From positions 34,993-98,992 of the forward strand of contig JBMONC010000038.1 of NCBI GenBank assembly GCA_049324875.1: DNA of 64,000 nucleotides. Reading direction: 5' to 3'. Numbering within the stretch: position 1 is the first letter of the stretch; every line of letters starts with the position of its first letter. Below the pieces are notes generated by a model. It worked only from the letters and a program-made list of their open reading frames with translations, was not told where the DNA came from and did no database searches. This stretch comes from JAWLHU01 sp049324875 (GTDB taxonomy: Bacteria > Bacillota > Sulfobacillia > Symbiobacteriales > Symbiobacteriaceae). The translations under genes and the position numbers were made by a program. Below, in pieces: positions 40,943 through 50,165 of this stretch.

Positions 40943-41563
40943 CTAGGGCCTCCATTCCAACAGCAGGGCGTTGTTGCCGGACTCTTCATCCGGCAGGTAA
41001 TTCTGTACCACACAGATCGGCCGCAGCCCTGCTTTCAGCTGCGGGGTGATCACCGGGTCGACGATCCGCCCCGCCACCACCTCGGCGGCGTACTGCTCCG
41101 GGGAGAGCCGGTCGGCGTAGCGGTGGTAGCCCGGCATCCGGCCCCCCGCCATGAACCGGGTCAGCCCCAGCCGGCGGACCAGGTCGAAGCGGGCCTGGTA
41201 CATCGCCCGGGCGACCCCCCGTCCCCGGAAGTCGGGCCGCACCGCCATGTCCACCCCGTAGAGCGAGTCCCCCTGCGGGTCGTGGGTGGTGATGTAGCCG
41301 TCGGCGGTCACCTCGGACCAGCTGTGGTGGGGGTGGGCCGGGTCGAACCGGATGATCAGGCTCGTGCAGGAGCCCACCACCTCGCCATCCACCTCGGCGC
41401 AGAGCGCCCCCTCGGGGAAGAGGCGGATGTGGCTCTCAATCTGCGCCCGGGACCAGAGTTGCTCCTCGGGGTAGGGCGGCGGGAAGCACTCTCGCTGGAT
41501 GCGGAAGAGCGCCTCCCAGTCGGCCAGGGTGTAAGGGCGAACCGTGATCTTCAACCAGCTCAC
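40943..41563 (-). CDS. GNAT acetyltransferase, partner of the nitrilase
   Basis: 206 residues. The N-terminal ITVRPYTLADWEALFRIQRE and the acetyl-CoA loop VDMAVRPDFRGRGVARAMYQ define the GNAT fold. The following LGLTRFMAGGRMPGYHRYAD and the long C-terminal part resemble the N-terminal half of YhcX, a GNAT-nitrilase fusion of Firmicutes. Here the same two domains are encoded by adjacent genes 4 bp apart, so the proteins likely act together. Acceptor unknown. Confidence 0.85.
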   Translation of the reverse strand: MSWLKITVRPYTLADWEALFRIQRECFPPPYPEEQLWSRAQIESHIRLFPEGALCAEVDGEVVGSCTSLIIRFDPAHPHHSWSEVTADGYITTHDPQGDSLYGVDMAVRPDFRGRGVARAMYQARFDLVRRLGLTRFMAGGRMPGYHRYADRLSPEQYAAEVVAGRIVDPVITPQLKAGLRPICVVQNYLPDEESGNNALLLEWRP

Positions 41564-41566
41564 CTC

Positions 41567-42568
41567 CTAGACTTGTCCGATCAGCTGCTGCACCGCTGCG
41601 CTGGTCGCCGCCACCAGGAGCCAGAGCACCGCCCCCAGCGCCAGCGGCCGCCAGCCCGCCCGGATGATCCCCCGCGGGTCGGCGCTCAGCCCCACCGCCG
41701 CCAGGGCGACGAGGATCAGCCAGCGGCCGGCCAGGGGAAGGTACCGGGCGGCCGCCTCCGGCACCAGCCCCGCGGAGACCGCCAGGGCAGCGGCCAGAAA
41801 GCCGAGGATGAACCAGGGGATCAGCGCCGCCCACCGGACCTCCGGCCCTCCCCGGGAGGCCTGCAGCGCCCGGAGCAGAGAGAGCCCGAAGACCATCGGG
41901 ATGATCATGACCGAGCGGGCCAGCTTCACCACCGTGGCGTAGGCGCCGGCCTCCTCCCCATAGGCGTAGGCAGCCGCCACCACCGAGGAGGTGTCGTTGA
42001 TCGCCGTGCCGGCCCAGAGGCCGAAGGCTTGCTGCGAGAAGCCCAGCAGGTGGCCCAGGGCGGGGAAGAGGAGCACCGCCACGACGTTAAAGGCGAAGAT
42101 GGTGGAGATGGAGTAGGCCACCTCCTGCTCGTCGGCCCGGACCACCGGCGCCACCGCCGCAATGGCGCTCGCCCCGCAGATGGCGGTGCCCGCACCGATC
42201 AGGGCGGCCAGGTTGACCGAAACCCGGAGGGTTCGGCCCAGCAGCCAGGCAGCCCCCAGGCAGAGGAGCAGCGTCGACAGCATCACCACCAGCGACTCCT
42301 GACCTGTCACAAGGACCTGTCTGAATGACATACCAAAGCCCAGGAGGACGATCGCCGCCTGCAGCAGCTGCCTGGCGGCGAACCGGAGTCCGGGCTGAAG
42401 GGCGGCTGCCGGCCGGCTGGCGCAGGCCAGCGCCAGTCCCAGCAGGATCGCAAAGACAGGCCCCCCGACCAGCGGGAACCGGAGTCCGAGAACGTAGGCA
42501 GGAATGGCCACCCCGAAGCTCAGACCGAGCCCCGGGAGCCGGGATGCGAAGGTTGCTGGACCGGTCAT
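41567..42568 (-). CDS. YeiH/UPF0324 family membrane protein
   Basis: 333 residues with about 10 helices. The conserved GTAICGASAIAAVAPVVRA, the TIFAFNVVAVLLFPALGHLL and the WAGTAINDTSSVVAAAYAYG segments match the UPF0324 (YeiH) family, proposed sulfate or anion exporters without firm evidence. ATG 42568 follows GGGGGGAG; the longer frame to 42667 is not supported. It overlaps nothing but ends 3 bp before the GNAT start, so GNAT and nitrilase may be cotranscribed with it. No LysR regulator, common next to yeiH, is nearby. Confidence 0.85.
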   Translation of the reverse strand: MTGPATFASRLPGLGLSFGVAIPAYVLGLRFPLVGGPVFAILLGLALACASRPAAALQPGLRFAARQLLQAAIVLLGFGMSFRQVLVTGQESLVVMLSTLLLCLGAAWLLGRTLRVSVNLAALIGAGTAICGASAIAAVAPVVRADEQEVAYSISTIFAFNVVAVLLFPALGHLLGFSQQAFGLWAGTAINDTSSVVAAAYAYGEEAGAYATVVKLARSVMIIPMVFGLSLLRALQASRGGPEVRWAALIPWFILGFLAAALAVSAGLVPEAAARYLPLAGRWLILVALAAVGLSADPRGIIRAGWRPLALGAVLWLLVAATSAAVQQLIGQV

Positions 42569-42662
42569 GCTCTCCCCCCTGAGACGGCTGGGACAGGCTC
42601 GAAAATGGGGTGTCCGCCCGCGATGATAGCACCTTTGCGAGGGGCTGACCAGTCCTTTGTGG

Positions 42663-42735
42663 CCCAACTGGTAGGCCTGTGATCATGAATCACCAACTGG
42701 GGAGGTGCGCCATCTAACTATTAGAATCGTTCGTG
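42663..42735. promoter_or_regulatory. Direct repeat and partial Per-like box upstream of yeiH
   Basis: CCAACTGG occurs at 42663-42670 and again at 42693-42700, 30 bp apart. TTAGAATCGTTCGTG (42721-42735) agrees in 12 of 15 positions with the reverse complement of the ATPase Per-like box. The 266-bp gap 42569-42834 has no supported gene. Confidence 0.3.
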
Positions 42736-42834
42736 AATTGATCCCTCGCGTGCCTAGGCGATGAACCAGCGCGGTGATCACGTAAAAGTCGGAGGTTTCC
42801 TCGTCGGCCCCCGTGCTGGAAGGGAGTTGATCCC

Positions 42835-43262
42835 ATGTCTCACGCCCAACCCATCGCCCTGTGGAAGGACCCCTTTGCCGAGCGAACCGCAAGGGGCCTC
42901 TTTGCGGCTCCCTGGTTAGACCGCCCCTCGGATGAAGGGATCGCCGCCGTCCACCAACTCTCCGAGACCCTCGTCCGCACAGCGGGCCAGCCCGATGACC
43001 TGAGCCTGGTCCTCGGCCACCTGCTGGCGGTTCACGGCCACTGCCAGCACGCGGCCCGCGCCCGGGAGCCCCGGCTCTGCCGGCAGCACTACAGCGATGC
43101 AGGGCGGCGGTCATCGCCGCAGGGGCCAGGGAGCGGCTCGCCGGGGAGTGGATGGCCGAGCTGTCCGACCGGGCGCCCTGGCCGCTGGAGCAGGTGCTGC
43201 CCACCGACCCCAGCATGATCCCGTCCATCACCCGGGTCTGGTTCAGCACCAGCCCCCACTGA
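42835..43262 (+). pseudogene. Unknown small protein, one frameshift
   Basis: The first frame gives MSHAQPIALWKDPFAERTAR through LSLVLGHLLAVHGHCQHAAR. The second continues RAAVIAAGARERLAGEWMAE and ends PSITRVWFSTSPH. A one-base deletion somewhere in about 43060-43095 would join them into about 142 residues. Codon use in both parts matches the genome, which supports one disrupted gene. AGGGAG precedes the ATG. The family is not recognised; no membrane segment. It is followed by a strong hairpin. Confidence 0.5.
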
Positions 43263-43285
43263 GCCTCCCCGCAGATTGCGAAAGA

Positions 43286-43312
43286 GAGCGGCACGCCCCG
43301 CGCGTGCCGCTC
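43286..43312. terminator. Bidirectional hairpin
   Basis: GAGCGGCACGC / GCGTGCCGCTC 11-bp stem (43286-43296, 43302-43312) between the convergent unknown gene and the HAD gene. Confidence 0.65.
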
Positions 43313-43324
43313 CTGCTGTGCGGT

Positions 43325-44110
43325 TTACTGCAGTTGCTCCAGCCAGGGGAGCATGGCCGAGAGGTCGGTGCAGACCAGGTCGGCCGGGTAGCGCGGATCC
43401 GGCTCCCGCCCGTGGCGCTGCACCCAGACCGAGCGCATGCCCGAGGCGATCGCCCCGGCCACGTCCCGGCCGGGGTTGTCACCCACCATGACGCACTCGC
43501 CCATCTCCACCCCCAACTCCCCGCAGATGTGCCGGAAGATGCCGGGGTCCGGCTTGCCGCAGTCGATCTCGCCGGAGACGACGCTGGCGTCGAAGAGGTG
43601 GGCCACGCCGCAGCCGGCCAGTTTCTCCCGCTGCAGATCGGGCACCCCGTTGGTGACGATCCCCAGCCGGTAGCCCCGCTCCCGCAGCGCCGCCAGCAGC
43701 GGGTCGATCTCGGGGAAGCGGGGGTAGCGCCGCCGCACCTGCCCGAACCGCTCCGCCATGGCCGCCGCCAGCGCCTCATCCGCCATCTGCTGCTCCGCCA
43801 GCGCCTCCCGCCAGACGGCCAGCCGGTAGCCCGGCGCCCACGCCCGCAGGCCCGCAATCGCCGGATGCTCCCCCCGGTCGTACCGGGCCCAGAGCCCCTC
43901 CCCGGCGCTGTGGCCGATCCGGTCGCAGTAGCCGTGGTAGGGCCCCTCGGCCCAGAGCCGCCGGGCCGTCTCCCAGGCCCGGCTGACCAGCCGCTCCGGG
44001 TCCGCCCCCCGCGGGCGTGCCAGCTCGGCGGCGGCCAGAAAGGCCTCCCGCATCACCGGCTCATCGAGGATGATCGTCTCGTCCAGGTCAAAGAGAATGG
44101 CCTTGATCAT
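43325..44110 (-). CDS. HAD-family phosphatase
   Basis: 261 residues. Motif I is FDLDETI (nucleophile Asp and acid Asp), motif II GIVTNGV, Lys in GKPDPGIF and motif IV VMVGDNPGRDV. A helical cap lies between motif I and II (C1 type), as in YjjG/YfnB-like nucleotide and small phosphate-ester phosphatases. Substrate not predictable. Last gene of a four-gene minus operon (SDR, QueA-like, VOC, this gene), 26 bp after the VOC gene. Confidence 0.88.
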   Translation of the reverse strand: MIKAILFDLDETIILDEPVMREAFLAAAELARPRGADPERLVSRAWETARRLWAEGPYHGYCDRIGHSAGEGLWARYDRGEHPAIAGLRAWAPGYRLAVWREALAEQQMADEALAAAMAERFGQVRRRYPRFPEIDPLLAALRERGYRLGIVTNGVPDLQREKLAGCGVAHLFDASVVSGEIDCGKPDPGIFRHICGELGVEMGECVMVGDNPGRDVAGAIASGMRSVWVQRHGREPDPRYPADLVCTDLSAMLPWLEQLQ

Positions 44111-44136
44111 GGCGCCCTCCCGGCAGATGTGATGGC

Positions 44137-44541
44137 TCAGGGAATTCGACGGGCCACCGGCCCCGCCCTGCCAGCCGCCGGCCGACCGGCCTCGAAGAGT
44201 TCCAGCACCTCGCCGTCCGGCCCCTCGAAGAAGAGGACCCGCCCGCCGTCCCAGATGGGGATCACCCGCTCATCCCCGAGGGAGACCCCCTCTGCCCTGA
44301 GCCGGGCCATAGCCGCGTCAAGGTCATCCACCGCAAAGGCGATGTGGTTGACGATCCCCTCGGCGGCGCAGCTCCCCTCCTGCTGGATCAACTCGATCTG
44401 CGCCCCGGCCAGCTCCAGGAAGGCCAGCCGGGTCCTGCCCAGTTCCCGCCGGTCCGCCACCCGGAAGCCCAGCACCCGCTGGTACCAGGCCACAGAGCGC
44501 TCGATGTCGGAGACCATGATCCCGATGTGGTGGATCCTCAT
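44137..44541 (-). CDS. VOC-family protein (glyoxalase-like)
   Basis: 134 residues with both beta-alpha-beta-beta-beta modules: IHHIGIMVSDIERSVAWYQR...FLELAGAQIELIQQEG and NHIAFAVDDLDAAMARLRAE...VLFFEGPDGEVLELFE. Metal ligands His (IHHIG), Glu (QIELI), His (NHIAF) and Glu (EVLELFE) are in place. Methylmalonyl-CoA epimerase and lactoylglutathione lyase share this layout, so the reaction is open. Third gene of the operon, 10 bp after the QueA-like gene. Confidence 0.85.
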   Translation of the reverse strand: MRIHHIGIMVSDIERSVAWYQRVLGFRVADRRELGRTRLAFLELAGAQIELIQQEGSCAAEGIVNHIAFAVDDLDAAMARLRAEGVSLGDERVIPIWDGGRVLFFEGPDGEVLELFEAGRPAAGRAGPVARRIP

Positions 44542-44551
44542 GCCGCGCCTC

Positions 44552-45562
44552 CTACAGAATCAGGTTGGCGTCGCCGAACTCGTGCCAGAGGTAGCCCCGG
44601 GCGATCGCCTCCTGGTAGGCCTCCCGCAGCCGCTCCGGCTCCATCAGGGCCGAGAGCAGGTCCAGGTGGGTCGCCTCCGGCTCGTGCAGCCCGGTGATCA
44701 GGCCATCGACCACCCGGAGCGGAAACTCCCGGTGGATGAAGAGCGAGGCCCAGCCCGACCGCTGACCGGTCAGGGCCTCACTCTCCAGCGCCCGCACCAC
44801 CGTGGTCCCCACCGCCACCACCCGCCCGCCCGACCGCTTGGCCCGGTCGACCGCCGCCGCCGTCTCCGCGGGAATGGTGTACGCCTCGGGGGTGTATCGC
44901 GGGTCCTTCACCCAGCGGTCGTCCAGGAGATAGCTCAGCCCGGCGTGCAAGGAGAGGAAGGCGATGCCGATCCCCTGCCGCCTCAGCCGCAGCAGCAGCT
45001 CCCAGGTGAAGGCCCGCCCCGCTGAGGGCATCTCCACCGAGCCGGGCGCCGCGGCGAAGACGGTCTGGTAGTAGTCGAGCCCCCAGGGCTCCCGGATATA
45101 CTCGTAGCGCACCGGCTGCCCGATCCGGTAGAGCGTGTCGTAGAGCGCCGTGCCGCTCCGGGAGAAGCGGATCACCGAGAGCGGCTCCCCCTCCCGGTGC
45201 TCGCTCACCTCCGCCTCCAGCCCCTCGGGGAGGAGCAGGCGCAGGCCGGGCCGGACCGCCGGCCCGCCCACCAGCAGCGCCCGCCAGCGGTCCTCCCCCA
45301 GCCGGTGGGCCAGCCGGATCTCCACCGGCTGGCCGTCCGGGGCCCGGGCGGGCAGCACCGCCGGGAGCGTCCGGCTGTTGTTCAGCACCAGCAGATCGCC
45401 CGGCCGGAGGAAGTCGCCCAGCCGGTCGAAGCGGGAGTGGGTCGCCTCGCCCGTGGCCCGGTCCAGGACCAGCAGCCGCACGTGGTCCCGCCGCAGCCCC
45501 CGCCGCTCCGGCGGAGCGGCGGCGCTCAGCTCAGGCGGGAGCGCAAAGGTGAAGGCAGCCAT
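44552..45562 (-). CDS. QueA-like S-adenosylmethionine ribosyltransferase-isomerase
   Basis: QueA transfers and isomerises the ribosyl moiety of AdoMet to 7-aminomethyl-7-deazaguanine in tRNA to give epoxyqueuosine. Seen: DLLVLNNSRTLPAVLPAR, the VEMPSAGRAFTWELL block, GTTVVRALES and the C-terminal HEFGDANLIL. 336 residues is normal. The sequence near the C-terminus (LITGLHEPEATHLDLLSALM) departs from the usual VSAFAG region and the N-terminus is extended, so it may be a paralogue with a different acceptor. No other queuosine gene is nearby. It lies 6 bp from the SDR gene in a mixed operon. Confidence 0.78.
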   Translation of the reverse strand: MAAFTFALPPELSAAAPPERRGLRRDHVRLLVLDRATGEATHSRFDRLGDFLRPGDLLVLNNSRTLPAVLPARAPDGQPVEIRLAHRLGEDRWRALLVGGPAVRPGLRLLLPEGLEAEVSEHREGEPLSVIRFSRSGTALYDTLYRIGQPVRYEYIREPWGLDYYQTVFAAAPGSVEMPSAGRAFTWELLLRLRRQGIGIAFLSLHAGLSYLLDDRWVKDPRYTPEAYTIPAETAAAVDRAKRSGGRVVAVGTTVVRALESEALTGQRSGWASLFIHREFPLRVVDGLITGLHEPEATHLDLLSALMEPERLREAYQEAIARGYLWHEFGDANLIL

Positions 45563-45568
45563 GGCCCA

Positions 45569-46306
45569 TCACCCCCTGGCCACGGGCGGGGCGAATTCCC
45601 GGGCCAGGAAGCGCCGCCCGTTCACATCCCGGGCCTCGTCGGAGGCCAGGTAGATGAAGACCTCGGTCAGCTCCTCGGGCCGGGCCAGCTCGTAGTCGCA
45701 GTCGGGCACCGCCAGGGCGTGCATCTCCGTATCCATCTCGCCCGGATCGACCAGGTTGACCCGAACCCCCGTCCCGGCCACCTCCTCGGCCCAGACACGG
45801 CTCAGCCCCTCCAGGGCGAACTTGGAGACCGAGTAGGCCCCCCAGCCGGCGAAGCCCTCCACCCCCGCCTCGGAGGTCAGGTTGATCACCGACCCCTCGC
45901 CCCGCTGCAGCATCGCCCCCAGCACCTGCCGGGTGACCAGGAAGGGCCCCACGGTGTTCACCTTCAGCACCGCCACGAAGTCATCCACCGGGTAGTCCAG
46001 CAGGTACGGGGGCGGCGAGACGCCGAAGATGGAGGCGTTGTTGACCAGCACGTCGATTCGCCCGTACTCCGAGAGCGTCAGCGAGACGATCCGCTCCACA
46101 TCCTGCCGGTCCGAGGCGTCCCCCCGCACCGCCAGCACCCGGGCGCCCAGCGCCTCCAGCTCCGCGGCCACCCGCCGCAGCCCTTCCTCCCCTCGGGCGC
46201 AGACCGCCAGATCCGCCCCCTCCCGGGCGTAAGCCAGAGCAATCTCCCGCCCCAGCCCCCTGGAAGCCCCCGTGACCAGGGCGACCTTTCCCTGCAGCCG
46301 CTTCAT
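45569..46306 (-). CDS. Short-chain dehydrogenase/reductase
   Basis: 245 residues. TGASRGLG nucleotide loop, NNAS strand, catalytic Ser in INLTSEAG and YSVSK give a complete classical SDR. FabG-like proportions but no fatty-acid genes around. First gene of a four-gene operon whose promoter carries a perfect 16-bp palindrome at the transcription start, so expression is probably repressor controlled. Substrate unknown. Confidence 0.9.
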   Translation of the reverse strand: MKRLQGKVALVTGASRGLGREIALAYAREGADLAVCARGEEGLRRVAAELEALGARVLAVRGDASDRQDVERIVSLTLSEYGRIDVLVNNASIFGVSPPPYLLDYPVDDFVAVLKVNTVGPFLVTRQVLGAMLQRGEGSVINLTSEAGVEGFAGWGAYSVSKFALEGLSRVWAEEVAGTGVRVNLVDPGEMDTEMHALAVPDCDYELARPEELTEVFIYLASDEARDVNGRRFLAREFAPPVARG

Positions 46307-46331
46307 CTGACCATCCCCTTCCGATACTTTT

Positions 46332-46380
46332 TCAACAACGTTGTTGAGTATATTATATTAGCCAGGGGAACTGGGTGCAA
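46332..46380 (-). promoter_or_regulatory. SDR operon promoter with palindromic operator
   Basis: Minus-strand -35 TTGCAC (46380-46375), 17-bp spacer, -10 TATAAT (46357-46352). The perfect 16-bp palindrome TCAACAACGTTGTTGA (46332-46347) begins 4 bp after the -10, covering the transcription start. This fits TetR/FadR-type repression. The regulator is not adjacent. Confidence 0.8.
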
Positions 46381-46464
46381 GCGGTAAGGTTGGAGGGAGC
46401 GCCACCGGCTGATTGCCGGCTCGCCCCCTTCCCCACCTGTGGCTGGCTCCGCGGCGGTGAGTCG

Positions 46465-46502
46465 AAAAGGCACCGACAACCCTGAGGTTGCCGGTGCCTT
46501 TT
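46465..46502 (-). terminator. groES-groEL terminator
   Basis: AAAAGGCACCGACAACC / GGTTGCCGGTGCCTTTT 17-bp stem with one mismatch (46465-46481, 46486-46502), 9 bp after the groEL stop, with T-run. Confidence 0.85.
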
Positions 46503-46511
46503 GGTGTGGCC

Positions 46512-48149
<1,638 letters not shown>

Positions 48150-48166
48150 GTTAGAACCTCCCTACA

Positions 48167-48463
48167 TTAGGCCTGAGCGACGATCGCCAGGATGTCGCGC
48201 TCGCCGTCCAGGATGATGTACTCCTCGCCGTCGACCTTGACCTCGGTGCCGGCATACTTGGAGAAGATGACGGTGTCACCCTCCTTGACCTCCAGGGCGA
48301 CCTTCGCGCCGGTCTCCAGGACCCGGCCCGGGCCGACCGCCATCACCTTGCCCTGCTGGGGCTTCTCCTTGGCAGTGTCGGGCAGCAGGATGCCGCTCTT
48401 GGTACGCTCCTCCTTCTCGAGCGCCTTGATGACGACCCGAGAGCCCAACGGCTTGATGTTCAT
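48167..48463 (-). CDS. groES: Co-chaperonin GroES
   Basis: 98-residue lid of the GroEL chamber. KPLGSRVVIKALEKEERTKS, mobile loop GILLPDTAKEKPQQG and the dome segment are clear; ends SKYAGTEVKVDGEEYIILDG and DILAIVAQA. First gene of groES-groEL under a sigma-A promoter with CIRCE. Confidence 0.98.
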   Translation of the reverse strand: MNIKPLGSRVVIKALEKEERTKSGILLPDTAKEKPQQGKVMAVGPGRVLETGAKVALEVKEGDTVIFSKYAGTEVKVDGEEYIILDGERDILAIVAQA

Positions 48464-48501
48464 CGTACGAGGTCCCTCCTCAGTCCTCTATTCGCTTTCT
48501 G

Positions 48502-48568
48502 TTAGCACTCACCCATATTGAGTGCTAACACCGTAACCTATGATAAAAAAGGTTCCGAAGCCAGTCAA
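48502..48568 (-). promoter_or_regulatory. groES promoter and CIRCE (HrcA) operator
   Basis: CIRCE element TTAGCACTC-N9-GAGTGCTAA at 48502-48528, both 9-bp arms perfect. Upstream on the minus strand: -35 TTGACT (48568-48563), 17-bp spacer, -10 TATCAT (48545-48540). HrcA binding here represses the operon; heat releases it. hrcA is not in the window. Confidence 0.95.
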
Positions 48569-48600
48569 GTCCCTGGGCTCCTCTTTTTTCCCACCCGGCT

Positions 48601-48800
48601 AGGATATACAGCCGAGGGTTTCACTTATACCCCCTCGGACTGTTACCCTACCTTTTACCTTTGTGAGGGCCTTCACATAGCCCCTCGGAGCCACCGCAAG
48701 ATGAAGCGTTCGGAGCCTGCCCACCGCCCGGACATAGGAGTACGATAGGTCCGGAGGTCCTAACACCAGATTCGGCGGTCCGGTCGTAACGTCAACCCCG
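48601..48800 (+). promoter_or_regulatory. Possible structured leader before the decarboxylase gene
   Basis: About 250 bp separate CIRCE from the next start. Within it are CAGCCGAGGG / CCCTCGGACTG (48609-48642), GTGAGGGCCTTCAC (48663-48676) and TAGGTCCGGAGGTCCTA (48746-48762), all self-complementary or nearly so, but no ORF with a ribosome site. It may be a transcribed leader or clustered protein sites. No riboswitch class was recognised. Confidence 0.35.
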
Positions 48801-48817
48801 GGGGAGGCCTCGTCGCT

Positions 48818-49957
48818 TTGGAAATCCTGCAAGAGCTATTGTCGCAGATGGACTTCAGCCGCCTGTTTGAAGGCATTCATGGGCTCACGCCCTCCAACCT
48901 GATGATGATGCTGGTGGGCGCGGCGCTGATCTACCTGGCCATCGTCAAGGAGTACGAGCCGCTGCTGCTGGCCCCGATCGGCTTTGGCGCCGTTCTGGCC
49001 AACATCCCGCTCTCCTCGGCCGTCGGGCCGGACGGCTGGCTTTCGATCCTGGAGCAGGCGGGCATCCACACCGAACTCTTCCCGGTCCTGATCTTCATCG
49101 CCGTGGGCGCCATGTGCGACTTTACCCCGCTGCTCTCCATGCCCCGGCTGATGCTCTTCGGCGCTGCCGCCCAGTTCGGCGTCTTCGCGACGATCATCGC
49201 GGCCACCCTGCTGGGTTTCGACCTGAAGGAGGCCGCCTCCATCGGCATCATCGGCGCCGCAGACGGCCCCACCACCATCTTCGTCGCCACCCAGTTCGCC
49301 CCCAGGCTCCTCGGGCCGCTCACCGTCTGCGCCTACACCTACATGTCGCTGGTTCCCATCATCCAGCCCCCGGTGATTCGGGCGCTGACCTCCCGGGAGG
49401 AGCGGCGGATCCGCATGGTCTACGACGGCGGGCGCCCGGTCTCGAAGATGACCAAGGTGCTCTTCCCGATCGTGATCACCGTGATCGCCGGGCTCCTGGT
49501 CCCCGCCTCAGTGGCGCTGTTGGGCGCCCTGATGTTCGGCAACCTGATCCGGGAGGCCGGGGTGATGGAGCGGCTCTCGAAGGCGGCCCAGGGCGAGCTC
49601 TCCAACCTGGTCACGCTGCTGATCGGCATCACCATCGGCTCCACCATGCGGGCCGAGGTCTTCCTGACCTGGCAGACCCTCAGCATCCTCACCCTCGGCC
49701 TGGTCGCCTTCGTCTTTGACACCGCCGGCGGCATCCTCTTCGCCAAGGTGCTCAACCTCTTCCTCAAGACCAAGGTCAACCCGATGCTGGGCGCCGCGGG
49801 TATCTCCGCCTTTCCGATGTCCGCCCGGATCATCGCCAAGATGGCCCAGCAGGAGGACCCCGGCAACTACCTGATCATGCACGCCGTCGGCGCCAACGTG
49901 GCGGGGCAGGTCGCCTCGATCATGGCCGGCGGTCTGGTCCTCGCCCTGATACAGTAG
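48818..49957 (+). CDS. Sodium-pumping decarboxylase, beta subunit
   Basis: Integral membrane carboxyltransferase-coupled Na+ pump subunit (OadB/GcdB/MmdB family), 379 residues with about nine helices. Highly conserved stretches seen: FIAVGAMCDFTPLLSMPRLM (GAxxDFxPL), GIIGAADGPTTIFVATQFAP (the DGPT motif with the key Asp) and GAAGISAFPMSARI. The start is TTG 48818 with GGGGAGG 10 bp before it. A 47-residue gamma-like subunit follows. The alpha and biotin-carrier subunits are not in the window, so the substrate (oxaloacetate, methylmalonyl-CoA or glutaconyl-CoA) is unknown. Confidence 0.92.
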   Translation: MEILQELLSQMDFSRLFEGIHGLTPSNLMMMLVGAALIYLAIVKEYEPLLLAPIGFGAVLANIPLSSAVGPDGWLSILEQAGIHTELFPVLIFIAVGAMCDFTPLLSMPRLMLFGAAAQFGVFATIIAATLLGFDLKEAASIGIIGAADGPTTIFVATQFAPRLLGPLTVCAYTYMSLVPIIQPPVIRALTSREERRIRMVYDGGRPVSKMTKVLFPIVITVIAGLLVPASVALLGALMFGNLIREAGVMERLSKAAQGELSNLVTLLIGITIGSTMRAEVFLTWQTLSILTLGLVAFVFDTAGGILFAKVLNLFLKTKVNPMLGAAGISAFPMSARIIAKMAQQEDPGNYLIMHAVGANVAGQVASIMAGGLVLALIQ

Positions 49958-49970
49958 GAGGGAACAGCCT

Positions 49971-50114
49971 ATGCAGCCGAACTGGGAAGCGCTCCGGCAG
50001 GCCGTCGGAATCCTGATCGTCGCCACACCGTTCATGTTTGGTGTCCTGACCCTCTTCGCCGGGGCGATCCACCTGCTCTCCCGGCTCCCCAGCCACTCCA
50101 GCAAAGCCCCGTAG
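49971..50114 (+). CDS. Small membrane protein, gamma-subunit-like, 47 aa
   Basis: Starts MQPNWEALRQAVGILIVATP, with one hydrophobic helix (about residues 11-37) and a short basic tail. Position 13 bp after the beta-subunit gene, and a ribosome site TAGGAGGGAA overlapping that gene's stop, argue for translation. OadG-type gamma subunits are small single-helix proteins that hold the decarboxylase complex together; this one is shorter than usual and lacks the Pro-rich tail and C-terminal His zinc site, so assignment rests mainly on context. Confidence 0.65.
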   Translation: MQPNWEALRQAVGILIVATPFMFGVLTLFAGAIHLLSRLPSHSSKAP

Positions 50115-50128
50115 GGGCAGAGAACAAA

Positions 50129-50157
50129 GGGCCGTCCGGCTGATCACCGGACGGCCC
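50129..50157. terminator. Bidirectional terminator
   Basis: GGGCCGTCCGG / CCGGACGGCCC perfect 11-bp stem (50129-50139, 50147-50157). TTTGTTCTC follows on the minus strand (DinB gene). Confidence 0.8.
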
Positions 50158-50165
50158 TGCTGCAT

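Noticed and set aside
43097..45025. 642-codon plus-strand open frame
   Set aside because: It is antisense to HAD, VOC and QueA-like genes whose motifs are unmistakable; the sequence is Gln/Gly/Arg-rich as expected of a GC-rich shadow frame.
48518..48748. 76-codon ORF in the groES-decarboxylase gap
   Set aside because: No ribosome site, start lies within CIRCE and the groES promoter, and composition is not protein-like.
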